A DNA stretch of 43,480 bases from Burkholderia sp. Ac-20379 (GCF_017104645.1 NZ_JAAGPF010000024.1:1-43480), one strand, 5' to 3'; counted from the stretch's first letter, positions 34,710-43,113 are shown. A program made the numbers and translations. The notes: generated from the sequence alone by a model not told the origin.

Positions 34710-35762
34710 TCAGCCGAGCAGCATCTTTTCGAGTTGCTGCAGGATTTCGTCGCGCTTTTCGCGTGACAGCCCACGCAGACGCAGTTCGAGCCGATCTTCG
34801 CCGTAGGACTTCAGGTCGCCGACCGTCGAGCCGTTCATCTTGATTTCGTGGCGTTGCGCGTAACGTTGCCGGCCGGCCGGCTTCGTATTTTCCTGCGCGT
34901 TCGCCCTGCCCTTCACGATGTCCGCCACCTGACGCGTGCTCAGATCGTCGGACAGGATCTTGTTGATCAATCGCAGCGTCGCGTCGGTGCCGCGCGCCGT
35001 GTGATAACGGCCAACCTGGTACGCCATGTTCGAACCGAAACGATCGGTGCGCGCGACCATCTCCTGCATCACGGCTTCCGGCAGCTTGCCGATCGAGAGC
35101 GCGACGGCAATCGTCGATTCGTCGATGCCGAGATGCTCGGCCAATTCCTTCTGGCTCTGGAAATGGCTTTCCTCGATGAAGCGCCGCCAGACCACCGCGT
35201 TGTCGAACACCGTCTGCGAATCGCGTTGGACGTTCAGATCGTAGCCGAGCTTGTAGCTCTCGATGCCGATCGGGAGATCGATCACGATCGCCTTCACCGA
35301 ATCCTTGTTCGCTTCCTTCAATGCGCGAACGCGGCGGCCGCCGTCGCTGACGAAGAACGTGCCCGGATTGTCGTAATCGGGGATCACGTGGATCGCCTGC
35401 TGTTGCCCCTGCTTCGCGAGATTGACGGCCAATTCGGCAATCGACGACTTCAGATAGAAGTGGCGCGGATTGAACGGGCTGGCCTTGATCGCCTTCAGCG
35501 GCAGCTCGATGATCTGGCCGGGCTGGTAGCGGTTCTCGCTGCGCCATGCGTGATATTGCGCGGACTCGTCGGTCGGCGCTTCGGTTGCCGGCGTTTCAAC
35601 GATCGTGACGGGGATGTTCTTCTTCGGCGCCTTGGCCGGCGCGGGCGTGTCGGACTTCACCAGCCCGTCGATCGCATTGAGCCGATCGAGCGCCGTGCGC
35701 TTCTCGCTGGTGGTCGTGTCGGGGCGCGCCTGGAAGCCTTTGGCAAATTGGGAGGGTTTCAT
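34710..35762 (-). CDS. parB: Chromosome-partitioning protein ParB
   Basis: A 350-residue centromere-binding CTPase-type protein. N-terminal flexible region with basic ParA-interaction patches; ParB nuclease-like domain at about residues 75-165 (IIELPLKAIKASPFNPRHFYLKSSIAELAVNLAKQGQQQAI, VSDGGRRVRALKEA, the GERR-box variant GGRR); helix-turn-helix at about 190-230 (QKELAEHLGIDESTIAVALSIGKLP); and a C-terminal dimerisation part. The family's box II usually reads GERR; Gly replaces Glu here. It would load at parS and spread. It lies 24 bases after parA, with a parS site in that gap. Confidence 0.95.
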   Translation of the reverse strand: MKPSQFAKGFQARPDTTTSEKRTALDRLNAIDGLVKSDTPAPAKAPKKNIPVTIVETPATEAPTDESAQYHAWRSENRYQPGQIIELPLKAIKASPFNPRHFYLKSSIAELAVNLAKQGQQQAIHVIPDYDNPGTFFVSDGGRRVRALKEANKDSVKAIVIDLPIGIESYKLGYDLNVQRDSQTVFDNAVVWRRFIEESHFQSQKELAEHLGIDESTIAVALSIGKLPEAVMQEMVARTDRFGSNMAYQVGRYHTARGTDATLRLINKILSDDLSTRQVADIVKGRANAQENTKPAGRQRYAQRHEIKMNGSTVGDLKSYGEDRLELRLRGLSREKRDEILQQLEKMLLG

Positions 35763-35770
35763 TCAGGATC

Positions 35771-35786
35771 CTTTATGCGCATAAAC
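35771..35786. promoter_or_regulatory. parS site in the parA-parB gap
   Basis: CTTTATGCGCATAAAC matches the perfect site at 36624 at 15 of 16 positions; the inner 14 bases are a perfect palindrome. It fills the gap from the parA stop to just before the parB RBS, so ParB bound here could also dampen its own expression. Confidence 0.85.
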
Positions 35787-36449
35787 TCAGGGCAGCATGG
35801 CGACGATTTCGTCGGCACATGCGCGAATTTCTGCTGCGGCAAGTCGTGCGCCACGGTCGTTCATCTGCAGGACAGTCTGCCCCAGCGCCATCGCCTGCTT
35901 GTAGGCTTCGCGCGTCGGGATCTGGGTCTTCAACAACGGGAAGCCCAACTCTTCGATTGCACGCTTAAGCTCCCGCGTCAGCATGCGCTTCTCTTCCGTC
36001 TTGTTCAGCAGGAATACCGCGCGCAGGTCTTCATTCATGACCTGCGCTTGCTGGATCAGTTTGACGAGGCCTACGCTCGACCAGTAATCGGCCGGCGATG
36101 ATGAGGTCGGAATCACGGCTACCGTGGCTGCCAGCAGCACGACGCCCGATACCTTTTCGGTGATTGATGGCGGGCAGTCGACCACGATGATGTCGTAGTC
36201 GTTGATGAACTTCTTGATCTCGCGATGGATCTGGCCACCGGCTTCCGCGAGGTTGACGACCGGAAACGGAATGCCGTTGTCGCTCTCCCCTGCTGCGCTC
36301 GACCAGTGGACGAGCGTATTTTGACCGTCGGCATCGACGACGAGGACGCGCTTGCCCTTCTCATGGAATGCCGCGCCGAGGTGCATGGCGATGGTGCTTT
36401 TACCCACACCGCCCTTCTGCTGAGTGACCGCAATGATTTCGGCTGCCAA
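35787..36449 (-). CDS. parA: Partition ATPase ParA (small, type Ib-like)
   Basis: A 220-residue ParA/MinD-family ATPase without the N-terminal helix-turn-helix of larger plasmid ParAs. Deviant Walker A KGGVGKST is at residues 12-19 with the signature Lys, then VLVVDADGQNTLVHWSSA (Walker A-prime), and IVVDCPPSITEKVSGVVLLAATVAVIPTSSSPADYWS (Walker B and switch). It would form the ATP-dependent gradient that moves ParB-parS complexes. First gene of parAB, divergent from the ArsC-family gene, with two parS sites between. Confidence 0.95.
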   Translation of the reverse strand: MAAEIIAVTQQKGGVGKSTIAMHLGAAFHEKGKRVLVVDADGQNTLVHWSSAAGESDNGIPFPVVNLAEAGGQIHREIKKFINDYDIIVVDCPPSITEKVSGVVLLAATVAVIPTSSSPADYWSSVGLVKLIQQAQVMNEDLRAVFLLNKTEEKRMLTRELKRAIEELGFPLLKTQIPTREAYKQAMALGQTVLQMNDRGARLAAAEIRACADEIVAMLP

Positions 36450-36546
36450 TTTTCACTCCTGTTTTGGTCGTCGAAATTTTACCCGATGAATTTCTTATTT
36501 CAATCATTAAGTGTGAGGCGGCTCAAGATTTAGCCATTCGGCCGAG

Positions 36547-36639
36547 GTTTATGCGCATAAAGGTGGCCAGCTCGGCCGTCTGTTCGCTCGGCGTTCGCCG
36601 TCGCGCTGACAGAAAGCCTGCCGGTTTATGCGCATAAAC
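36547..36639. promoter_or_regulatory. Two parS sites upstream of parA
   Basis: GTTTATGCGCATAAAG (36547-36562) and GTTTATGCGCATAAAC (36624-36639, perfect palindrome) lie between divergent parA and the ArsC-family gene. GTTTATGCGCATAAAC is what I recall as the chromosome 2 centromere of Burkholderia. The perfect site is 63 bases upstream of the arsC-like start, so ParB may affect that gene. Confidence 0.88.
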
Positions 36640-36702
36640 TCCCGCCACCGTCGCGTCGCTACAATAGACGCCCTCTCTGCTTTTCCTAGTGAGCCCACCC
36701 GA

Positions 36703-37056
36703 ATGATCACGATCTACCACAACCCGCGTTGCTCGAAATCCCGCGAAACGCTGGCACTGCTCGACACCTTGAACAAGACCGGCGAGGCCGTACAGGTTGT
36801 GGAATACCTGAAGACGCCGCCGACCGTCGCCGAATTGAAGACGCTGCACGCACAACTTGGCCGTCCGCTGCTCGACATGGTTCGCGACAACGAAGCGCCG
36901 TTCAAGGATCTTGGGCTTGGTGAAGATGGGGTTAGCGATGCTGCGATTTACCAGGCGATTGCCGCTCACCCGATCCTCCTGCAACGCCCTATCGTCGTGC
37001 GCGATGGCAAGGCTGCGATTGGCCGCCCCCCGGAATCGGTTGCCGCGTTGTTTTAA
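36703..37056 (+). CDS. ArsC family reductase (glutaredoxin-dependent arsenate reductase type)
   Basis: A 117-residue thioredoxin-fold protein. The N terminus MITIYHNPRCSKSRETLALL carries the single catalytic Cys of E. coli ArsC-type enzymes, and IAAHPILLQRPIVVRDGKAAIGRPPESV is the conserved C-terminal stretch. It would reduce arsenate via glutaredoxin, or be one of the ArsC-like proteins with other targets; no other arsenic gene is nearby. ATG 36703 fits the family start; an upstream ATG at 36628 lies inside parS. Confidence 0.92.
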   Translation: MITIYHNPRCSKSRETLALLDTLNKTGEAVQVVEYLKTPPTVAELKTLHAQLGRPLLDMVRDNEAPFKDLGLGEDGVSDAAIYQAIAAHPILLQRPIVVRDGKAAIGRPPESVAALF

Positions 37057-37415
37057 TAATCCTTATCAATATTGAATCAGGACGGCGATGCGCCAGCGAT
37101 GGCTGGCGTGCGGCGTTGCATCCTCACACCTTCCCTTCCCCATTTTTCGAGCGATTTCCCGCCGCATTTCACCGTCAAACTTGTGCGCTATGCTGTCCCG
37201 GCGCAAGGGATTACGGTCGCACTGGACAGCCTGGGACGTAACTCCGCACATGCGTAGCCCAAGAGTTATCCACAGTTTCTGTGGGTAACCTTGTGGAAAG
37301 CCGGCCCCGATCGCCCGCGGGTCAGGACTTGCGCTGGCGTGCCCACCGCCGGGCCATCGCCGCGCATTCGCGAACGAATCCGGCCGGATTCTCAAACGAA
37401 CGGAAGGAGAACGTG
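37057..37415. other. Intergenic stretch with a DnaA-box inverted pair
   Basis: No gene seen. TTATCCACA (37266-37274, perfect DnaA box) and TGTGGGTAA (37280-37288, reverse complement TTACCCACA) face each other across five bases, embedded in the near-perfect inverted repeat GTTATCCACAG-TTT-CTGTGGGTAAC. TTGTGGAAA (37291-37299) is a further weak match. It could bind DnaA about 5 kb from the iterons, or form a hairpin upstream of the FMN reductase gene. Confidence 0.65.
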
Positions 37416-37970
37416 ATGACTTATCGAATTGCCGTGGTCGTCGGCAGCCTGCGACGCGAATCGTTCAACCGGGCGCTCGCGAAGGCCGTGATCTCGCTGG
37501 CCCCGGACGACTTCTCGTTCGAGTTCGCCGACATTGGCGCGCTTGCCCTCTACAGCCAGGATCACGATGCGGCGTTCCCCGCCGAAGCCACCGCGTTCAA
37601 GCAGCAGATCGAAGCGGCGCAGGGTTTGCTGTTCGTCACGCCCGAATACAACCGCTCGATTCCGGGCGTGTTGAAGAATGCGCTCGATTGGGGCTCGCGG
37701 CCGTGGGGGCACAACTCGTGGAGCGGCAAGCCGGGGGCGATACTCGGCACGTCGCCGGGCGCGGCCGGCACGGCGCTGGCGCAGCAGCACCTGCGCAACG
37801 TGCTCGCCTATCTCGATGTCGCGACGCTCGGTCAGCCCGAGATGTTCATCAAGCACGACACGAGCCGAATCGATGCGGACGGAACGATCGTCAACGACGA
37901 CACGCGCAAATTCCTGCAGGCGTTCGTCGATCGCTACGTGGCGTGGGTACGCCGTCACGCGAGCGTTTGA
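37416..37970 (+). CDS. NADPH-dependent FMN reductase / azoreductase family protein
   Basis: A 184-residue flavodoxin-like protein. The FMN phosphate loop is VVVGSLRRESFNRALAKAV; the ring-binding loop TPEYNRSIPGVLKNALDWGSRP is the family hallmark (P-E-Y-N); SGKPGAILGTSPGAAGTALAQQHLRNVL follows. It reduces flavins, quinones or chromate with NAD(P)H in the cytoplasm. ATG 37416 follows RBS GGAAGGAGA; upstream in-frame starts are non-coding in character. Confidence 0.93.
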   Translation: MTYRIAVVVGSLRRESFNRALAKAVISLAPDDFSFEFADIGALALYSQDHDAAFPAEATAFKQQIEAAQGLLFVTPEYNRSIPGVLKNALDWGSRPWGHNSWSGKPGAILGTSPGAAGTALAQQHLRNVLAYLDVATLGQPEMFIKHDTSRIDADGTIVNDDTRKFLQAFVDRYVAWVRRHASV

Positions 37971-38062
37971 GCCGCCAAGGGGGCGCTCGCGACGCGGGCG
38001 CCGACGGCACGCGCAAGCCGGCCTTGGCACCCGCGCACTGCATCGCGCGGTGGCACGCAAGC

Positions 38063-40354
38063 TCAAGCCCGCGCCGCCGCCTTGCGCGCGTCGCGCGCTT
38101 GCCGAATGCCGCGCAGCAGTTCGTCGAGCAAGCCGATATCGAACGGCTTCGACAGCACGCGCGCGCTGACGCGCCGCGTGCGATCCAACTCTTCCGCATA
38201 GCCGGTCACGAGGATCACGGGCAGCGTGCCCGGGCGACGCTCGATCGCTTCGGCGAGATCGATGCCGTTGAGCTTGCCCGGCATGTGGATGTCGGAGATC
38301 ACGAGATCGAACGGGCGCGCGTCGTCGTCGGGATCGGCGGGCGCGTTGATCAGCGCGAGCGCGTCGTCGGCGTTCGCCGCGTAGGTGATGCGGTGGCCGA
38401 GCAGGCTCAATAGCGCTTCGGTGCCGGCCGCCACGTCGCCGTTGTCCTCGACCAGCAGGATCCGCAGGCCTTCGTTCGGCGCTTCGGCGTTGGGGACGGC
38501 CTCTTCGAGCGCCGCCGGCGCGGCGGCCGGGACGCGGTCGCTTTCGCCCGCACGCGGCAGATACAGCCGCACCGTCGTGCCCTCCCCCACCTCGCTGTCG
38601 ATCGTCGCGATGCCGCCCGAGCGCTCGCAGAACGCGAACACCTGCGGCAACCCGAGCCCCGTGCCCATGCCCTTCGCCTTGGTGGTGAACAGCGGCTCGA
38701 ACGCGTGCGCGAGCACCTCGGGCGCCATGCCGTTGCCGGTGTCCGTAAGCGCGATCTGCACGAAATCGCCGGTCAGCGGAAAGCGATCCTCGCGGCGGAA
38801 CGTGATGTTCTGCGCGGCGATCGTGAAGCGCCCGCCGGTTGGCATCGCGTCGCGCGCATTGACCGAGAGGTTGATCACCGCGAGTTCGAGTTCGGCGATG
38901 TCGACGCGAATCGGCCAGACGCCGGGCGGCATCTCGACGATCAGCGCCGATTTCGAACCGAGCGAGGTTTTCAGCAATTCGCGGCACGACGAGCCGAGCC
39001 ATTGCGGCACGTCGATCGTCTCGCTGCGCAGCGGCTGCTTGCGCGCGACGCCGAGCAATTGCCGCGTCAGCGACTGGCCGTTCTTCAGCGCACGCTCGAT
39101 GGCCGTCAGCTCGGTGTCGATCAGCGCCGTGCCGCGCAGCCGGACGATCTGGATGTTGCTCGAGATGATCATCAACAGATTGTTGAAATCGTGCGCGACG
39201 CTGCCCACCAGGTTGCCGAGCGCTTCCATCTTGCGCGACTGGCGGTAGGCGGATTCGATCGAGCGCCGCATCGATGCTTCGGCCTGCCAACGATCCCACG
39301 CTTGTTCCTCGACGCGCAGCCGCTTCAGCGACAGCCAGATCACGCACCACAACGCCAGCGACGGCGCGAACATCGAGATGAACAGCACGCTCAGATGTTC
39401 GTACCACGCGCTCCAGATCGCCGAGGTGCGATACGCGCAAGTCACGTAGACGGGATACGAGCCCACCTGCCGGTACGCGACGATCTCGTTCGAGCCGTCT
39501 TCGTGTTCGACGCGGATGATGCCCGAGCGCGGGTTGCGGGCGTCGGCGTTGACGAACGGCGCGTCGTGTTCGTCGAGCTTTTCGTCGCCGGTGTCGGGCG
39601 GCGGCGGATACGAGGCCAGCACCGAGCCGTCGCTGCGCGTGAGCGCCATCGACATCGGCGATTTGTCGCCGCCGAGCAGGTCGCGGTAGAACGCGTTGAA
39701 GTATGAGGATTTCAGCGCGATCGACACCATGCCTGCGAAGCTGCCGTCGCTGTGACGGCGCGGCACGCCGGTGTTGAAGACGAGGCTCGGGGTGGTCGAG
39801 CGCAGCGGGCCGTGCATCGGCCGCGAGATGTGCTCGATCACCTTGCCGTCGCGCACGCCGATGAAATCGTCGCGGTTCGCGATCGACGCGTGCGGCGCCG
39901 GGTAATAGAGGCTGTTGGCGAGCAGCATGCCGCTCGCGCCGAAGATCGACACGGCCGCCACCTGCGGGTAGCCGCCGCCGATCGTGTTGAGCGTGTCGTG
40001 GATGTCGGCTTCGGCGTTGCGGATGGCCGGATCGTCGAGATCCTGCACCAGATCGACGATGCGCGCGTCGAGCGTTTCGGTCAGGTCGAACACCTTCAGC
40101 GCGTGTTCCTCGGCGACGCGCACCGTGCGCATCGTCACGTCGCGCGCGGTGGCTTCGCGCGCGCGCAGATCGTTGTACGCCATCACGGCCACGTAGACGC
40201 AGGGCAGCACGATCGCCGCGGCGAGCAGGATGATCAGCGTGATGCGGCGGACCGCGAAATCCTGCTCGGGCGCGCCGCTCGAAAACGACGCGTCCTCGTC
40301 CTGCCAATCGGCGGCGGGCGAGGAGCGTGTGGCGTCGGGCCGGTCGGGCGTCAT
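38063..40354 (-). CDS. Hybrid sensor histidine kinase with C-terminal receiver
   Basis: A 763-residue membrane sensor. TM1 at about residues 36-60 (ITLIILLAAAIVLPCVYVAVMAY), a periplasmic sensor domain of about 250 residues with Cache-like features (VAAVSIFGASGMLLANSLYYPAP, GVPRRHSDGSFAGMVSIALK), TM2 at about 318-345, a coiled linker, and the H-box with phospho-His388 in VAHDFNNLLMI. HATPase motifs follow: NLSVNARDAMPTGG (N box), DTGNGMAPEVL (G1) and MGTGLGLPQVF (G2). The receiver domain has Asp688 in DLVISDIHMPG and Lys in RVLSKPFD. No response regulator gene adjoins it, so phosphotransfer to a distant partner or self-limiting output is likely. Ligand unknown. Confidence 0.93.
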   Translation of the reverse strand: MTPDRPDATRSSPAADWQDEDASFSSGAPEQDFAVRRITLIILLAAAIVLPCVYVAVMAYNDLRAREATARDVTMRTVRVAEEHALKVFDLTETLDARIVDLVQDLDDPAIRNAEADIHDTLNTIGGGYPQVAAVSIFGASGMLLANSLYYPAPHASIANRDDFIGVRDGKVIEHISRPMHGPLRSTTPSLVFNTGVPRRHSDGSFAGMVSIALKSSYFNAFYRDLLGGDKSPMSMALTRSDGSVLASYPPPPDTGDEKLDEHDAPFVNADARNPRSGIIRVEHEDGSNEIVAYRQVGSYPVYVTCAYRTSAIWSAWYEHLSVLFISMFAPSLALWCVIWLSLKRLRVEEQAWDRWQAEASMRRSIESAYRQSRKMEALGNLVGSVAHDFNNLLMIISSNIQIVRLRGTALIDTELTAIERALKNGQSLTRQLLGVARKQPLRSETIDVPQWLGSSCRELLKTSLGSKSALIVEMPPGVWPIRVDIAELELAVINLSVNARDAMPTGGRFTIAAQNITFRREDRFPLTGDFVQIALTDTGNGMAPEVLAHAFEPLFTTKAKGMGTGLGLPQVFAFCERSGGIATIDSEVGEGTTVRLYLPRAGESDRVPAAAPAALEEAVPNAEAPNEGLRILLVEDNGDVAAGTEALLSLLGHRITYAANADDALALINAPADPDDDARPFDLVISDIHMPGKLNGIDLAEAIERRPGTLPVILVTGYAEELDRTRRVSARVLSKPFDIGLLDELLRGIRQARDARKAAARA

Positions 40355-40499
40355 GATGATGGGAACCGCTGCGTGTGATGGCCTTTATCGAATGATCGCC
40401 ATCATAAACGAGTCGCGGGCCGCGTCCTGCGATTCCGGGCGCGCGGGCGCGATCTGCGTGGCGCGCGTGCCGCGCTCGGTTTGCTTGGCGTGTCGGGCT

Positions 40500-41393
40500 T
40501 CAGGCGGCCGCGTCGCGCGCAATGGCTGCCAGCCGGTCGGCCAGCGCCTGCGGCTGCGACAGGAACGGCGAATGGCTGCTGTCGAAGCGGTGCACGCGGG
40601 TCGGGCGATCGGGCGTGAACGCGTCGGCTTCGGCGATGAAGCGCTGCTGGAGCGCCGGCAGGATCACGCGATCCTGCGAGCAGGCGATGTAGTGGCGCTC
40701 GATCGCGCCCCAGCGCGCCGGCGTGGTGACGATCGGCGTGGCGAACGGCGCGGCCGGCACGTCGCACGACAGCAGGCGCACCGCGGCGCGGCACGTGGCG
40801 TCGTCGACGTCGGCGAACAACGCTTCCTTGAGACGGGCCTGATAAGCCGGGTCGCGGCTGGCTGGATTCATGCGCAGCGCGCCGACCGTGCGCGGGCTGG
40901 CGCACATCAGCGATGCCAGCATCTCGCCGCGGTTTTCAGGCGCGCGGACGTAATCGAGGCCGTCCACACCCGAAGCCGGCATGAACGCGGCCAGGTAGAC
41001 GATCGCCGCGATGCGCTCGGGCGCTTGCTCGGCCGCCGCCGTGATCGCCAGCCCGCCCATGCTGTGCCCTACCAGCACGACGCGCTCGTGGCCAAGCGCG
41101 CAGGCGCGGTCGATCGTGTCGAGGATGTGATCGGTGTAGGCGTCGAGCGTCACGGCCGCGACCGGAGAGGGCTCCTGAGCAAACGCATCGAGGTCCGTCC
41201 CGCCGAATGACTCCGGGTAGCAGGCACTCACTCCATGCGCAGGAAGATCGCGCGCGAGGCTGGCGTGACCGTGTGCCGCGAGCGCTGCGGCGACGCGTTC
41301 GTAAGCCCACGCGCCGTGCCAGGCGCCGTGCACCAGCACGAACGGCAGGCGGGTTTCGTCACGGGATGCGCGGTGCGGATCGGAACCGTTCAA
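40500..41393 (-). CDS. Alpha/beta hydrolase, plant-esterase-like (methyl-ester hydrolase type)
   Basis: A 297-residue alpha/beta hydrolase. FVLVHGAWHGAWAYERV (oxyanion loop), VVLVGHSMGGLAITAAAEQAPERIAAIVYLAAFMP (GHSMGG nucleophile elbow) and VHRFDSSHSPFLSQPQAL (catalytic His). The wording resembles plant methyl-salicylate/hydroxynitrile-lyase-type esterases widespread in soil bacteria. No export signal is evident. The actual ester is unknown. Confidence 0.88.
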   Translation of the reverse strand: MNGSDPHRASRDETRLPFVLVHGAWHGAWAYERVAAALAAHGHASLARDLPAHGVSACYPESFGGTDLDAFAQEPSPVAAVTLDAYTDHILDTIDRACALGHERVVLVGHSMGGLAITAAAEQAPERIAAIVYLAAFMPASGVDGLDYVRAPENRGEMLASLMCASPRTVGALRMNPASRDPAYQARLKEALFADVDDATCRAAVRLLSCDVPAAPFATPIVTTPARWGAIERHYIACSQDRVILPALQQRFIAEADAFTPDRPTRVHRFDSSHSPFLSQPQALADRLAAIARDAAA

Positions 41394-41703
41394 GGGGTGT
41401 CTCCTCGTTTGAGATGGGGCGGGTCATGCCTCGCCCGAGAGGCGATTGTCGATGCGATTGCCGGTTCCCGCCAGCACCGCCAATCTAAGTGTGAATGCTC
41501 ACTAACTTCAAGGAAGCTCGCCGCCAGACAACGCGCGACGCCGTTTCCCATCTCGAAAATCGGCGAATGTCGGGCATCCAGATAACAAACAGCTTTCATT
41601 TTCATGAAACTGTTTCCTCAACGCCACAGAATGGCATGCTGCCTATTCCATTCCGGCCACATCTCGCGCTAATTTTCGGAGTCCCCCTTCATGAAGCCGC
41701 GTC
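41394..41703. other. Intergenic stretch, no feature identified
   Basis: About 310 bases between divergent genes. Slightly AT-richer around 41480-41640, so probably promoters in both directions. A 70-codon open frame at 41495-41707 lacks coding character and overlaps the next start. No iteron is found here. Confidence 0.5.
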
Positions 41704-42036
41704 ATGAATACCGACTACTTCTTTTACCGCCGCCCCGAGACGCCCGGTCCGTATTCGCTCGACGACCTCGGTGACACCACGCCGTCGATCGCGGCGGCCG
41801 ATGCGATCCGCGACGGCATCGGGCTCGTGATCAACGGGCTGGCCTGGCGCGAATCGGAAGCGGTGCCCGGCGCGTGGTTCGGCGAAGGCGGCGCGACCTT
41901 CCAGTTCACCGCCGATCTCGACGGCCAGGTCACGAGTTTCATCGGCTCGCGCCTCGATCGCCGTCAGGTGCTGCAACTGGCGCGCGCGATGGGTTTGATC
42001 GCCCTCGATCTGCAACGCGACATGGTGTTCGCGTAA
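41704..42036 (+). CDS. Hypothetical protein, 110 residues
   Basis: A small soluble protein (MNTDYFFYRRPETPGPYSLDDLGDTTPSIAAADAIRDGIGLVINGLAW, then FQFTADLDGQVTSFIGSRLDRRQVLQLARAMG). I do not recognise a characterised family. The codon pattern is coding and the frame fits the spacing. No signal peptide or Cys. It precedes the hopanoid genes on the same strand, but a 142-base gap leaves operon membership open. Confidence 0.7.
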   Translation: MNTDYFFYRRPETPGPYSLDDLGDTTPSIAAADAIRDGIGLVINGLAWRESEAVPGAWFGEGGATFQFTADLDGQVTSFIGSRLDRRQVLQLARAMGLIALDLQRDMVFA

Positions 42037-42178
42037 GCGGCCGGGCCCGCGCCGGGCCAGCGGCAGCGGGTGTCAAACATTGCTATACTTCCCGCCATTT
42101 CCGGCTATCCACCGGTCAATCAAGCCTGTCTGCGCGCATCGTTCGCGCATCTAGCACGCAACTCCATCCCCATCGGGC

Positions 42179-43072
42179 ATGGCTACTTCCATCGCCCGCG
42201 AGGGCGTCTTAGCGGAGCCTGTCTTGGCCGTTTCCAATCTAGCCGTGGACGAAACCCAAACCGACGCCGCTGCCGTCTCATCGGGCAGCTCCTTCTATCG
42301 CGCGATGCGTATCCTGCCGGCCGCGCAGCGCGAGGCCATGTTCCAGGTTTATGCGTTCTGCCGCGCCGTCGACGACATCGCCGATGAAGGCGGCCCGCGC
42401 GACGTTCGCGCGGCCGGCCTCGACCGCTGGCGCGCCGACATCGACGCCTGCTTCGCCGGCACGCCGCGCGCCTCGCTCGTGCCGCTGACGCGCGAAATCG
42501 GCACGTTCGGCCTGAAGCGCGAGGATTTCCACGACATGATCGACGGCATGGCGATGGACGCCGCCGAAGATATCTGCGCGCCCGACGAGGCCACGCTCGA
42601 TCTGTATTGCGACCGCGTCGCGAGCTCGGCCGGCCGCCTGTCGGTGAGGATTTTCGGGATGCAGGAAGCGCCGGGCATCGAGCTGGCGCACCATCTTGGC
42701 CGCGCGCTGCAACTGACCAACATCCTGCGCGACATCGACGAAGACGCCGGCATCAACCGCTGCTACCTGCCGCGCGAGCTGCTCGAACGCGAAGGCATTC
42801 CCGTCACCGATCCGAAATCGATCGCCGCGCACCCGGCCCTGCCGCGCGTGTGCGCGACGCTGGCCGAGCGCGCCGCCGCGCATTTCGCGCGCGCCGACCG
42901 GATCATGGACGGCGCGCCGCGCGTGCAGGTGCGCGCGCCGCGCATCATGTCGGGCGCCTACCGCTGCATCCTCGAAGCCGCGCTCGCGCGGGGCTTCGTC
43001 GCGCCGCGCACGCCGGTGCGCAAGCCGCGCCTGCGGATGATGCTGATCGTGTTGCGCTACGCGCTTTTCTGA
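42179..43072 (+). CDS. hpnD: Presqualene diphosphate synthase HpnD
   Basis: A 297-residue squalene/phytoene synthase-family enzyme that joins two farnesyl diphosphates to presqualene diphosphate, the first committed step of bacterial hopanoid synthesis. The first Asp-rich motif is in YAFCRAVDDIADEGG (DxxxD), the second in QLTNILRDIDEDAGINRCYLP (DxxxD). GSSFYRAMRILPAAQREAMF marks the N-terminal substrate site. ATG 42179 lacks a clear RBS; TTG 42224, preceded by AGCGGAG, would begin at LAVSNLAV and may be the true start. The following gene looks like squalene-hopene cyclase. An origin-type iteron lies in the coding sequence at 42643. Confidence 0.93.
   Translation: MATSIAREGVLAEPVLAVSNLAVDETQTDAAAVSSGSSFYRAMRILPAAQREAMFQVYAFCRAVDDIADEGGPRDVRAAGLDRWRADIDACFAGTPRASLVPLTREIGTFGLKREDFHDMIDGMAMDAAEDICAPDEATLDLYCDRVASSAGRLSVRIFGMQEAPGIELAHHLGRALQLTNILRDIDEDAGINRCYLPRELLEREGIPVTDPKSIAAHPALPRVCATLAERAAAHFARADRIMDGAPRVQVRAPRIMSGAYRCILEAALARGFVAPRTPVRKPRLRMMLIVLRYALF
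42643..42660 (+). repeat. Iteron inside hpnD
   Basis: GGTGAGGATTTTCGGGAT matches the origin iteron GGTGAGnnTTTTCGGGA(T). It is read in hpnD as V-R-I-F-G-M. The Arg codon is AGG and the Ile codon ATT, both unusual against the GC-rich codons around. Orientation is forward, as in the main array, 10-11 kb to its left. Confidence 0.55.
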
Positions 43073-43091
43073 TCCGATAGCATGCTGCCAC

Positions 43092-43113
43092 CGGGCGATC
43101 GGCGGATCGCCCG
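43092..43113 (+). terminator. Hairpin after hpnD
   Basis: CGGGCGATC (43092-43100), GGCG, GATCGCCCG (43105-43113). Perfect stem, no T-run; termination or RNA processing before the next gene is possible. The rest of 43073-43344 shows no other feature. Confidence 0.4.

Noticed and set aside
36703..37056. An arsenic-resistance operon
   Set aside because: Only the ArsC-like gene is present; no ArsR, ArsB or Acr3 gene is adjacent.
37392..40307. A 971-codon minus-strand open frame
   Set aside because: It runs out of frame through the sensor kinase and antisense to the FMN reductase, is very Arg-rich and has no motif; it is a GC-rich shadow.
41495..41707. A 70-codon frame before the 110-residue hypothetical gene
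   Set aside because: No RBS, no coding bias, and it overlaps the next start codon.
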